From an uncultured Prevotella sp. (GTDB lineage Bacteria; Bacteroidota; Bacteroidia; Bacteroidales; Bacteroidaceae): DNA of 64,000 bases. Where the stretch lies: positions 37,425 through 101,424 of the forward strand of contig CALUHC010000041.1 in the NCBI GenBank assembly GCA_944320355.1, given 5' to 3'. The notes under the pieces are model-generated. The model was not told the DNA's origin. It searched no databases and saw only the letters and a list, made by a program, of their open reading frames with translations. This document shows, piece after piece, positions 46,376 through 54,472 of the stretch. The position numbers and the translations under genes are program-made. Numbering within the stretch: the first letter of the stretch is position 1; every line of letters starts with the position of its first letter.

Positions 46376-46396
46376 TAGGATTTTCGGTTTGGACTG

Positions 46397-46404
46397 CAAA
46401 AGTA
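46397..46404 (-). promoter_or_regulatory. -7 box for dnaB
   Basis: TACTTTTG on the minus strand, exact match, 21 bases upstream of the ATG. Confidence 0.6.
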
Positions 46405-46710
46405 CAAAAAATGATGGTAATAACACTGCCTTTTCACGGCAAAATGACAAGAACCTCGCCCGAGGCAGACAGACAGCCTCACGCCACAGACACCGCAACA
46501 AGACAAGCCGCAGCGCCTGCCACAGTGCCGCCGCATACCGGCAATACAGCAAGTGCATCACGCCGGCCGGACAAAACGCCGCACATCCGCAAGCCCCGGG
46601 GACAACAAGACGCCTGCCTGCGGCACACATCATACAGACAAGCCAAGAGGGCATGCAAGCAGAATGCGCACCGCCTGTAAGTCAAGTCATTGACAATCAG
46701 CATAGTTACA

Positions 46711-46798
46711 AAACGTGCCGTTTTAGCTTGCAAAACGGCACGTTTCGGGCGGTGAAACGGCACGTTTCAGGGTGCCAAACGGCACATATTGCAAACCA
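46711..46798 (+). repeat. 22-bp palindromic-core array R6 (4 units)
   Basis: Units begin at 46711, 46733, 46755 and 46777. Units 1 and 2 have perfect complementary cores (AAACGTGCCGTTT and AAACGGCACGTTT) with a 9-base loop. Left flank TTGACAATCAGCATAGTTAC (from 46690) and right flank AAAAGTTGGCATTGTGTT match those of R1 and R2. Confidence 0.87.
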
Positions 46799-47202
46799 AG
46801 CGCACAAAAGTTGGCATTGTGTTCGCGTGCAACACAGCAAAAGGCACGCAATTATCTCCGCGACAGCCTGGCAGAGCCAACGAACAGAGTCCACCTGGCC
46901 GCAACGCAAACCAAACCGGGCGCCCCCCCAACCACACCGGGAAACGCCGCCAAGAGAATGAGCCGAAAACGAAGTCAACCAGAAAAAGACTTTAACCACA
47001 CAACCATTGGCCAAACGGGAAAACAGCCAACGGCAAAGAAAATGGAAAAAACAGGACGACATCTTAGAAGTTGACATGATTTTATCAACTGCCGAGCTGT
47101 GTCGGATTTTCGAGACATAATGCACACACTCACGCTGCCACGCCTACGGTCGCCCCGCGCTGGCCGTTGTCAGGCCCACTCCAAATGCGCCACCAGCACA
47201 AC

Positions 47203-47463
47203 TCAACGCTTCTTCCTGCCACGGAACAGAGAGCCGTAGCGCGACATCAGCTTGCGCACAAGCATGAAAGCGTCGAACGCTGTGATGCTGTTGCTGATGA
47301 TGCTCGTCACGAGCTCGCCTCTGGTGCTGGCTTTCTGCGGCGCAAAAAGGCTGTTCCACGTAGTGCCTATTTGCTCACTCTTTTTCCTTATTTCAGTGCG
47401 CAACTCGTCCTTACGGGCCTGTATCTCGGCCAAGGTATTATAGGAAATGATACGATTGTTCAT
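47203..47463 (-). CDS. Small conserved hypothetical protein, 86 aa
   Basis: Charged N-terminal helix (LAEIQARKDELRTEIRKKSE), then LFAPQKASTRGELVTSIISN and a basic C-terminus RGRKKR. The pattern of a short coiled coil plus a mildly hydrophobic segment resembles small Bacteroidota proteins encoded with YtxH and phage-holin-like proteins, as here. Third gene of a probable three-gene unit (48288 to 47203). Function unknown. Confidence 0.6.
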   Translation of the reverse strand: MNNRIISYNTLAEIQARKDELRTEIRKKSEQIGTTWNSLFAPQKASTRGELVTSIISNSITAFDAFMLVRKLMSRYGSLFRGRKKR

Positions 47464-47487
47464 AATATATTGGCGTGATGAAAGATG

Positions 47488-47835
47488 TCAGTTGAGCAGT
47501 ATCCCGGTAATAAACCTTACCAACGGTCGCACTATAAGAGGCTTACGCAAGGCATAGATGACAACCAGCAGCAACAGAAACGCCCCCGCAACAATAGCAA
47601 ACGCCACCGGCAAGCCCACACACGAGGCCAGCAGATGGACAGCTGCGAACGAGAGGTAGAACAGCACCGCGACTATCAGGGTGAACATGATGAGGCTCAA
47701 CGACAGAGCCGTGATCAGCCTGACAAGCTTGTCTATTATGTCGAACTTCATGTATTCTTTCTGAAGACCGATATAATCTTTCAGCATTTCCACGAGCCGC
47801 GCTATCGACTCTACGTTCTTGTCGTTTGATAACAT
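47488..47835 (-). CDS. Phage holin-like superfamily III membrane protein
   Basis: 115 residues with an N-terminal amphipathic helix (VEMLKDYIGLQKEYMKFDII) and two transmembrane helices (LIMFTLIVAVLFYLSFAAVH; VAFAIVAGAFLLLLVVIYA), ending in a short basic tail. This is the layout of the phage_holin_3_6/Holin-X family, which in Bacteroidota occurs as a housekeeping or stress membrane protein and is not evidence of a prophage. Between the YtxH-like gene and the 86-residue protein. Confidence 0.7.
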   Translation of the reverse strand: MLSNDKNVESIARLVEMLKDYIGLQKEYMKFDIIDKLVRLITALSLSLIMFTLIVAVLFYLSFAAVHLLASCVGLPVAFAIVAGAFLLLLVVIYALRKPLIVRPLVRFITGILLN

Positions 47836-48075
47836 AATTGATTACTGTGGCTTTTGGCGCGACCTGCGCGCCGCTTAGTTACTGTTATTGTTTATTTGTC
47901 CTATGCCCGCTCACATCGCCTGGGCGCAAGCCGCATATTCCCCCTGGCACTTCCGGCACAGACAGCTATACCTGAAAAATGCCAAGGGGAACCGCATTTT
48001 TGCGGACAACATGTCACTTTGCCGCCACGCAGCATCCTTTTGCAGGCTCCACCCGGCGGGAAAAGCTGACCGGCA

Positions 48076-48288
48076 TCATGCCTCGGGGGCAGCCTCGCGA
48101 ATATCGTCAACGAGGTCGCTCACCTCTTTGCGGCTCAACTTGATGTTGTGCTTTGCCAGAAAGTCGTCCACTGCGTCTGTGATTTTCTCACGTGTGTCTT
48201 TTCCTTTTTCGGGCGCCAACAGCAGACCCAACACTGCGCCGGCGATTGCTCCGCCCAAGAATGCGCTGATATAACCTAAACTCTTCAT
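48076..48288 (-). CDS. YtxH-domain small membrane protein
   Basis: 70 residues: glycine-rich transmembrane helix (ISAFLGGAIAGAVLGLLLAP) followed by EKGKDTREKITDAVDDFL, the YtxH/gas-vesicle-like pattern of small stress-associated proteins. I start at the ATG at 48288 (MKSLGY), since the eight codons before it lie in the leader. First gene of the small membrane-protein unit; 240 bases separate it from the holin-like gene. Confidence 0.75.
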   Translation of the reverse strand: MKSLGYISAFLGGAIAGAVLGLLLAPEKGKDTREKITDAVDDFLAKHNIKLSRKEVSDLVDDIREAAPEA

Positions 48289-48461
48289 AACTTTATATTT
48301 TAAATTAAACAATAAATATGTACATTCAATGCCTCAACTCAATCCCGGCCTACTCCAGACCTGCCTGAAGTGGAAAGGACGGCGCGCCTCTCAGCAAAAG
48401 GACGGCGCAACCAGACCGGAACCGAGTTCGCCTGCAATTGTCATGTGCAGTTTATTTTCCA

Positions 48462-48469
48462 CAAAGATA
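48462..48469 (-). promoter_or_regulatory. -7 box for the YtxH-like unit
   Basis: TATCTTTG on the minus strand, followed by TGGAAAATAAACTGCACATG, similar to the 5' end of the conserved leaders but without their bulged hairpin. It gives a leader of about 170 bases; no other feature is evident in 48289-48634. Confidence 0.5.
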
Positions 48470-48634
48470 AGAAAGTTTTCGCGAGCGCAGCTATTTTATT
48501 TATTGTTTTTTGTTAAAACCACGCTCTTAGCGTCATTTAACAAACTTTATGTGGCATCAAGTCACGCTTTTGACTGATATTTTGTAACTTCGCGAAAATA
48601 TTTACATACAAATTTGCAAGTTTAACTTAAACAG

Positions 48635-49141
48635 ATGGTAAACATGAAGAAGTACATGGTGTTATGCGCAGGATTATGCGCTGCAATGGCTTTAACTGGT
48701 TGCAAGTCTAGCGAGAGCGCATACAAGAAAGCATACGAGAAGGCCAAGGCTCAGGAAACAGCGCAACAGACTGCCCCCGAGACAGCCCAGACAGAAGCGA
48801 ACGTGGTGGCACCTCTCGTGGACAAACCTGCCACAGACACTAAGGTCGTGGACAACGTGGACAATGTACAGGTGCGCGAGGAGAAAGTATCGCTTGTCAA
48901 TGGCTCCGGCCTGAAAGCTTTCAGCGTGGTGGTTGGCTCGTTCTCGCTCAAGGCCAATGCCGACGGACTGCAGCAGAAGCTGCGCGACTCTGGCTACGAC
49001 GCACAAGTGGTGAAGAACGACGAGCGCAATATGTACCGCGTGGTGGCCACAACATTCGACAACAAAGTCGATGCCGCTGCCAGCCGCAACGAATTCCGCG
49101 CCCAGTACCCCGACGCATGGTTGCTCTACAACGCCCAGTAA
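48635..49141 (+). CDS. SPOR-domain lipoprotein
   Basis: 168 residues. A lipoprotein signal peptide ends in the lipobox LTGC, so the mature protein is anchored to a membrane facing the periplasm. An A/Q/T-rich linker leads to a C-terminal SPOR domain (AFSVVVGSFSLKANADGLQQ; YRVVATTFDNKVDA), which binds denuded peptidoglycan at division sites. The alternative start at 48644 (MKKYMV) is equally likely. First gene of a run with ruvX, def and a TPR gene. Confidence 0.85.
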   Translation: MVNMKKYMVLCAGLCAAMALTGCKSSESAYKKAYEKAKAQETAQQTAPETAQTEANVVAPLVDKPATDTKVVDNVDNVQVREEKVSLVNGSGLKAFSVVVGSFSLKANADGLQQKLRDSGYDAQVVKNDERNMYRVVATTFDNKVDAAASRNEFRAQYPDAWLLYNAQ

Positions 49142-49163
49142 ACATCTCTTGCTGACAGCATCT

Positions 49164-49577
49164 GTGGCACGGATATTGTCCATTGACTACGGGAAAAAGC
49201 GCACCGGGCTGGCGGTCACCGACCCTCTCCAGATAGTTCCGGGAGGGTTGGCCACTGTCGCCACGGCCGATTTGTTCGAATATCTGCGCGACTATGTGTC
49301 GCGCGAAGAGGTGGAGCGCATCGTCATAGGCGAGCCCAAACAGCCCAACGGACAGCCAAGCGAGAACATGGAGCGCGTGAGGCAGTTCGTAGCACGGTGG
49401 CGAAAGGCCATGCCTGCAATCCCCATCGTGTACTATGACGAGCGGTTCACGTCTGTGCTTGCCCATCAGGCCATGATTGACGGCGGGCTCGGCAAAAAGG
49501 CGCGGCGCAACAAGGAACTGGTGGACGAGATAAGCGCTACCATCATTCTGCGCGACTACCTCAACTCAAGGCGTTAG
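49164..49577 (+). CDS. ruvX: Putative Holliday junction resolvase YqgF/RuvX
   Basis: 137-residue RNase H-fold nuclease. Catalytic-type motifs are LSIDYGKKRTGLAV, IVIGEPKQPNG and YYDERFTSVLA. The start is GTG at 49164, giving the conserved N-terminus; the longer frame runs back into the SPOR gene. The family also acts in 16S rRNA processing. Confidence 0.93.
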   Translation: MARILSIDYGKKRTGLAVTDPLQIVPGGLATVATADLFEYLRDYVSREEVERIVIGEPKQPNGQPSENMERVRQFVARWRKAMPAIPIVYYDERFTSVLAHQAMIDGGLGKKARRNKELVDEISATIILRDYLNSRR

Positions 49578-49614
49578 CACAATCCGGCGCTTTCCCATGA
49601 ATTATGCTTAAGAC

Positions 49615-50178
49615 ATGATATTACCTATTTATATTTACGGGCAACCGGTATTGCGAAAGGTTGCCGAAGACATTCCGGCAGATATGCCGGGATTGAGCGA
49701 ATTGGTTCAGGATATGTTCGAGACCCTCGCCGAGTCGGAGGGCATAGGGCTGGCAGCGCCTCAGATTGGCAAGGCCATACGTGTCGTTGTCATCGACCTT
49801 GATGTCATTTCGGACGACCTGCCTGAATACAAAGGCTTCAGGCGCGCTTACATAAACCCACACATCGTGGAATATGACGACTCCAAGACCGAGACTATGG
49901 AAGAGGGATGCCTCAGCCTGCCGGCCATACACGAGAATGTGACGCGCCCCACACGCATCCGCGTGCAGTATCTTGATGACGCCCAGCAACAACATGACGA
50001 GTGGGTGGACGGCTACCTTGCCCGGGTGATGCAGCACGAGTTCGACCACCTTGACGGCAAGATGTTCATCGACCGCATATCCCCATTGCGCAAGCAACTC
50101 ATCAAGAGCAAGCTCCGCGCCATACTCCAAGGCCGCTTCCGCTGTGCGTACAAGGCAAAGGCTGCGGCCAAACGATAG
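49615..50178 (+). CDS. def: Peptide deformylase
   Basis: 187-residue metalloprotease removing the formyl group from nascent proteins. All three motifs are intact: GIGLAAPQIG, EGCLSLP and QHEFDHLDG. It partners functionally with map at 61 kb. Confidence 0.97.
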   Translation: MILPIYIYGQPVLRKVAEDIPADMPGLSELVQDMFETLAESEGIGLAAPQIGKAIRVVVIDLDVISDDLPEYKGFRRAYINPHIVEYDDSKTETMEEGCLSLPAIHENVTRPTRIRVQYLDDAQQQHDEWVDGYLARVMQHEFDHLDGKMFIDRISPLRKQLIKSKLRAILQGRFRCAYKAKAAAKR

Positions 50179-50222
50179 CACCGGCCGCCATGCCTTCTGG
50201 CGGCACTCAGTCTTTTTCACGG

Positions 50223-52196
50223 ATGTATCGAAAGGTTGTTTTCTTCTTTGCGCTGCTGTTCATGCCACTGGCAGGCAAGGCGCAGTTCAACACAGACAGA
50301 CTAGTGACAATAGGGCGCAGCGCGCTCTATTATGAGGACTATGTGCTCTCGATACAGTACTTCAACCAAGCCCTGTCCGCAAAGCCATACCTCTACGAGC
50401 CGTGGTTCTACAGAGGTGTGGCCAAATTCTACCTTGACGATTATGTAGGCGCAGAAAACGACTGCACGGAAGCCATCGAGCGCAACCCCTACGTAGTCGA
50501 CATATACGAGCTGAGGGGCATCGCAAGGATAAGGCAGGGCAAATATTCAGATGCCATAGCCGATTACACACGCGCACTGAAATACGACCCTGAAAACCGC
50601 GGACTATGGCACAACCGCGTGCTATGCCGCATACAAGACAAGGACTACGAGCGTGCACTGGCAGAACTTGACACCATGCAAACGCGGTGGAGCAAGTATG
50701 CGGCCGCCTACTCCATGCGGGCTGAGGTATATATGCTGCAGAAAGACACCACTCAAGCCATCAAAGCGCTTGACAAAAGCCTTGAAATTGACCCTTACGA
50801 CGGCTCTACCTGGACCATGCGCTCCATCATAAGCCTGTCGCGCCGCGAGTGGAAAGAGGCCGAAGGCTACCTCGACAAGGCCATACACCTTCTGCCGCGC
50901 GAGGCCGGTAACTACATAAACCGGGCATTGGCGCGCGTCAACCAGAACAACCTGCGAGGGGCAATGGCCGACTATGACACTGCGCTCGACATTGACCCGA
51001 ACAACTTTCTCGGACATTACAACCGCGGATTGCTGCGTGCCCAGGTGGGAGACGACAACCGCGCAATAACAGATTTCGACTTCGTCCTGAAGCTTGAGCC
51101 AGACAACCTCATGGCCCTGTTCAACCGCGCGCTACTGCTCGACCGCACCGGTGACCTGCGCGGAGCCATACGCGACTACTCAAAGGTGATAGACCAGTAC
51201 CCGAACTTCTGGACCGGACTGCACTACCGGGCCGAATGCTACCGCCGCCTCGGCATGACAAAGCAAGCCGAAGCCGACGAGTTCAGAATCTACAAGGCGC
51301 AACTATACAAGAGCCTCTATGGCATACAGCCGCGACTCAACAAGGAACAGCTGCGCAAGCGAAGCGACGAGGACATGGACAAGTACAACCAGCTCGTGGT
51401 GGCCGATGAGCAGGAAGTTGAGCACAAATACGAGAATGACTACCGCGGGAGGGTGCAGAACCGCAAGGTGGAGGCCACGTTCATGCCCATGTTCGGCCTG
51501 TCCTTCGAGCGTCACCACAGCGATGTCATGCTATATGTTGCATACGACAAGCAGGTAGACGCCTTCAACACACTCCTGGCCACAAACCGCAAGCTCTATG
51601 TGAATTGCTCGCAGGCAACACTCGACGAAGCTCACTCCAAGGCTCTGTTCGGCTATATAGACTCACTGTCTGTGAAACTCGGCTCTGCCGAAGACGCAGG
51701 CAGCGCGTCGCCGCTGCTGATACTGCGTGCCGTGGCCTACACAGCAACACAGAATTTCGAAAGTGCCATTGATGACCTGTCATCATATCTGCAGGCCGAC
51801 ACGACATCCTCGCTGGCGTATTGGCAGCGCGCCGTGTGCCAAACAAAAATCAACGAATTCAACGCATCGCTCGGCACCGACATGAACATGAAATACGCCA
51901 ATGTGCTCGCCGACCTCGAAATGGCCATACGCCACAATCCGCAGTGCGCCTACCTCTATTACAACCGGGGCAATGTCTACGCCGCACGCAAGGACTACGC
52001 CCGCGCCATAGATGACTATACACGCGCCATAGCCATCGACGGCAAACTCGCCGAAGCATACTACAACCGCGGACTGGCCTACATCTTCAGCCAAAAGAAC
52101 GCCGAGGGCATATCAGACTTGAGCAAAGCTGGCGAGTTAGGACTGTACAACGCATACAGCATCATCAAGCAACACTCGGGTAAAGGACAGAAGTGA
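50223..52196 (+). CDS. Secreted tetratricopeptide-repeat protein
   Basis: 657 residues. The signal peptide (VVFFFALLFMPLAGKAQ) predicts export to the periplasm or outer membrane. At least nine TPR units follow (YDPENRGLWHNRVLCRIQDK; IDPNNFLGHYNRGLLRAQVG; LEPDNLMALFNRALLLDRTG), interrupted at about residues 370-470 by a charged segment, and TPRs resume at the C-terminus. TPRs are protein-binding scaffolds; the partner is unknown. The ATG at 50223 was chosen because it begins the signal peptide. Confidence 0.88.
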   Translation: MYRKVVFFFALLFMPLAGKAQFNTDRLVTIGRSALYYEDYVLSIQYFNQALSAKPYLYEPWFYRGVAKFYLDDYVGAENDCTEAIERNPYVVDIYELRGIARIRQGKYSDAIADYTRALKYDPENRGLWHNRVLCRIQDKDYERALAELDTMQTRWSKYAAAYSMRAEVYMLQKDTTQAIKALDKSLEIDPYDGSTWTMRSIISLSRREWKEAEGYLDKAIHLLPREAGNYINRALARVNQNNLRGAMADYDTALDIDPNNFLGHYNRGLLRAQVGDDNRAITDFDFVLKLEPDNLMALFNRALLLDRTGDLRGAIRDYSKVIDQYPNFWTGLHYRAECYRRLGMTKQAEADEFRIYKAQLYKSLYGIQPRLNKEQLRKRSDEDMDKYNQLVVADEQEVEHKYENDYRGRVQNRKVEATFMPMFGLSFERHHSDVMLYVAYDKQVDAFNTLLATNRKLYVNCSQATLDEAHSKALFGYIDSLSVKLGSAEDAGSASPLLILRAVAYTATQNFESAIDDLSSYLQADTTSSLAYWQRAVCQTKINEFNASLGTDMNMKYANVLADLEMAIRHNPQCAYLYYNRGNVYAARKDYARAIDDYTRAIAIDGKLAEAYYNRGLAYIFSQKNAEGISDLSKAGELGLYNAYSIIKQHSGKGQK

Positions 52197-52386
52197 CGCC
52201 CGGCACAGGCACGCTACAACGCGCAAAAGCACCGGCACCGCTCCGCAGGCCATCGCCTGAGGCCACCGACAACACAAGCCTGCCGCAAACACAAGCCTGC
52301 CGCAAACACAACAGGCTTATTGTATCTGCGACCACGTCTGGGCGACACCGTACACCAAAAGCAAACCAACAAAAAGGCCCCATATT

Positions 52387-52812
52387 ATGAAGACAATTAT
52401 CGCCATAGCTGCCATGGCCATGGCTGCATTGACAGCCAACGCACAGGAAAGCGGCAAAACATTCAGCGGGAATTTCCAGAACGACGAATACAACGTTTAC
52501 ATAGTCCTCGACCTTGAGGGCAAGGGCATAGTCGTGCCAAACCATGAGATATTCGGCGAATTGCCGGGCTATCTCGCCAAGCGACGCAACAGCTTCTACT
52601 GGCTCATCACAGCCGGCGAGTTAGTATCCCCTAAGCTAGCAAAGCTCGAAATGATCAACGACTACGGCAGCGAAGACCTGAAAGCCACGCTGACCATGAA
52701 AGATGACAGCACTTTTGTGCTGACACAGGGAGAGGGTAGCGCACTGAAAGTGCCCAACAACGGGAAATGGCAAAAGCTGCCCAAGAAGCTGGAACTGAAG
52801 AAAACACGATAG
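52387..52812 (+). CDS. Small secreted protein of unknown function, 141 aa
   Basis: Signal peptide (IIAIAAMAMAALTANAQE) followed by a compact beta-rich domain (TFSGNFQNDEYNVYIVLDLE; LKATLTMKDDSTFVLTQGEG). I do not recognise the family. It lies 190 bases after the TPR gene; the gap contains the short duplication AAGCCTGCCGCAAACACA in tandem. Confidence 0.6.
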   Translation: MKTIIAIAAMAMAALTANAQESGKTFSGNFQNDEYNVYIVLDLEGKGIVVPNHEIFGELPGYLAKRRNSFYWLITAGELVSPKLAKLEMINDYGSEDLKATLTMKDDSTFVLTQGEGSALKVPNNGKWQKLPKKLELKKTR

Positions 52813-52817
52813 CCTGA

Positions 52818-53021
52818 CAACACTCACATACAACACGCCCACGATACCGCCACGGCTACATCAAGAGCATACGCATGGGAGTGGCCGAACGACTGCTACA
52901 GGACACAGAGCTCACCATCGCCGAAATAGCTGCAAGAACAGGCTTCTCGTCTGCCAAATACTTCTCGGCGGCATTCAAGGAATGCTTCGGACGCACACCA
53001 AACGAGTATCGGAAAGCATGA
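52818..53021 (+). pseudogene. AraC-family regulator remnant (C-terminal helix-turn-helix only)
   Basis: The frame carries GYIKSIRM, then AERLLQDTELTIAEIAARTG and FSSAKYFSAAFKECFGRTPNEYRKA, the second helix-turn-helix and signature end of an AraC/XylS protein. The frame begins right after a stop codon, and its first ATG is at 52875, so the N-terminal half is absent. It lies 39 bases upstream of the ogt-like gene, the place an Ada regulator domain would occupy. Fragment or pseudogene; a functional 49-residue product seems unlikely. Confidence 0.6.
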
Positions 53022-53060
53022 GAAAGGGAAATGGCAGCGAAACGCAACAACAACTGAGAC

Positions 53061-53600
53061 ATGAACACAACACCGGACAAACCAATACAAACACGCGTCT
53101 ACCATTCACCATGCGGAGAGATGGTGCTCGGCTCGTATGACGGAAGGCTGTGCCTATGCTGCTGGGAACGGCAACTGCGCGAGGGAAGCGTGGCAAACCG
53201 AGTGGAACGTGGACTCTGCGCCATTATGAAAGAATGCCCGTCAGACATAACCGATGCGGCAGCACGCAGTCTTGACTGCTATTTCGCGGGGCGCGGACTG
53301 ACGCCAGGCCTGCCCCTGCTGCCCGTTGGCACCGATTTTCAGAAAGCCGTATGGCAGGCGTTGCTGTCCGTTCCATACGGACAAACCACCACATACGGAG
53401 AGTTGGCCGCGGCACTTGGCAGCCCGAAGGCCGTAAGAGCCGTGGCCGCAGCCAACGGCGCCAACGCCATTTCGATATTCGTGCCGTGCCACAGGGTCAT
53501 AGGGAGGGACGGCGCACTGACAGGATATGCAGGAGGACTGGCCGCCAAGCAATTCCTTCTCGACCTTGAGAAAGCCACGGCGCATGAGGCAAGTCGCTGA
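53061..53600 (+). CDS. ogt: Methylated-DNA-protein cysteine methyltransferase
   Basis: 179-residue suicide alkyltransferase repairing O6-methylguanine. The acceptor motif VPCHRVIG is intact and the helix-turn-helix segment [20 protein letters not shown] is typical. Directly downstream of an AraC remnant, which together recall a split Ada-like protein, and directly upstream of a second family member. Confidence 0.93.
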   Translation: MNTTPDKPIQTRVYHSPCGEMVLGSYDGRLCLCCWERQLREGSVANRVERGLCAIMKECPSDITDAAARSLDCYFAGRGLTPGLPLLPVGTDFQKAVWQALLSVPYGQTTTYGELAAALGSPKAVRAVAAANGANAISIFVPCHRVIGRDGALTGYAGGLAAKQFLLDLEKATAHEASR

Positions 53601-53601
53601 C

Positions 53602-53913
53602 ATGGGCTCATTCCGCCTCGACGTTTATTCCGTGGTCAGAGCCATCCCGCGCGGCCGTGTCATCCAATATGGGCAGATAGCCCGCCTCATTGGCTATCCG
53701 CGCCACTCACGCCTCGTGGGGCGAATGCTCCGCGAGGCCACTGCAGACAGCGGCCTTCCGTGCCACAGAGTGGTCAACTCATCTGGCAGGACTTCGCCAC
53801 GCTGGCCGGAACAAGCCTCGCTGCTTGCGGCGGAGGGAGTGATATTCAAACCCAACGGCTGTGTGGATATGGGCAAATGCGGCTGGGACTACACTTCACT
53901 TTCTTGCGTATAG
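53602..53913 (+). CDS. MGMT-domain (alkyltransferase-like) DNA-binding protein
   Basis: 103 residues containing only the alkyltransferase DNA-binding domain (VVRAIPRGRVIQYGQIARLI; LVGRMLREA; LPCHRVVNSSGR). Size and context resemble alkyltransferase-like (Atl) proteins, but the acceptor position is Cys (PCHRV), not the Trp usual in Atl. I chose the ATG at 53602, one base after the ogt stop; 53584 (overlapping) is possible. Damage sensing or repair with Ogt is inferred. Confidence 0.8.
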   Translation: MGSFRLDVYSVVRAIPRGRVIQYGQIARLIGYPRHSRLVGRMLREATADSGLPCHRVVNSSGRTSPRWPEQASLLAAEGVIFKPNGCVDMGKCGWDYTSLSCV

Positions 53914-54026
53914 TCATCACACTCCAAGAGCCAGCTGCCGACCACAACGCTCCGGCCAACCTCACACACCACCGACAAGCAAAACCGAAACAGGCCCACT
54001 GCCTTTACTTGAATATATGCAACCAC

Positions 54027-54050
54027 AAAAAGGCCGTGCGGCCTTGTTTT
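54027..54050 (+). terminator. Rho-independent terminator after the alkyltransferase genes
   Basis: AAGGCC-GTGC-GGCCTT stem at 54030-54045 preceded by A residues and followed by GTTTT. Confidence 0.65.
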
Positions 54051-54075
54051 CGCGTATGAGCCGTATCGGGGCGCA

Positions 54076-54163
54076 AAACGTGCCGTTTCGCTCCCCGATA
54101 CGGCACGTTTCACCGTCCGAAACGACCCATTTCGCATGACAAAACGGCCCTTTCTGCAAGTCA
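54076..54163 (-). repeat. 22-bp palindromic-core array R7 (4 units)
   Basis: Units begin at 54076, 54098, 54120 and 54142, with cores AAACGTGCCGTTT, ATACGGCACGTTT, AAACGACCCATTT and AAACGGCCCTTTC. The flank GCAAGTCACTGGCTATCAGC on the right resembles the inverted left flank of R2, so orientation is reverse. MITE copy B starts 22 bases after the last unit. Confidence 0.82.
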
Positions 54164-54185
54164 CTGGCTATCAGCTGGTTTGACA

Positions 54186-54358
54186 GGGGCTGTGTCAAAA
54201 TGTAGTTGAAAGGAGTTAACCGAAGTCAGACGACCTATCGGTCGCCGGAAGTTAACGGACAATTGCTTGGTAATCAGCAACAAAACATATGTCTGTTAAC
54301 TCCAGATAACTTCGGGCGAAGCCCCAAACTCCAGTTAACTCCATTCTGACACAGCCTC
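54186..54358 (+). mobile_element. MITE-like element, copy B
   Basis: About 173 bases, near-identical to copy A at 4648: I count about seven substitutions and one single-base indel. Same terminal inverted repeats (GGGGCTGTGTCAAAATG and the complement of GAGGCTGTGTCAGAATG). Recent-looking divergence for two copies 50 kb apart. It abuts the flank of array R7. Confidence 0.78.
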
Positions 54359-54387
54359 TTAACATAAGAATGTTAACAGCAATATAC

Positions 54388-54440
54388 GCCAATCGCGTAT
54401 TTGCAGCCATACAAAAGAGACCTGCAAACACGCGATTGGC
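54388..54440 (-). terminator. Long hairpin downstream of the HU-LysM gene
   Basis: GCCAATCGCG and TTTGCAG pair with CTGCAAA and CGCGATTGGC, a 10-bp plus 7-bp stem with a small internal loop. It follows the stop at 54473 by 32 bases. Likely transcript end; no strong T tract. Confidence 0.6.
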
Positions 54441-54472
54441 ACAAAAGCAAACGATGAAAGGAACGAAGAAAA

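Larger units (their letters stand above)
46376..47202. other. Gene-free region upstream of dnaB
   Basis: About 830 bases with the dnaB promoter box, array R6 at 46711-46798 and otherwise A/C-rich sequence. Several frames of 60-140 codons are open on both strands, but all cross the array or have skewed composition; none is supported as a gene. Confidence 0.45.

Noticed and set aside
47488-47835. Holin-like gene as sign of a prophage
   Set aside because: No other phage gene is near, and this family occurs in Bacteroidota chromosomes together with YtxH-like proteins, as here.
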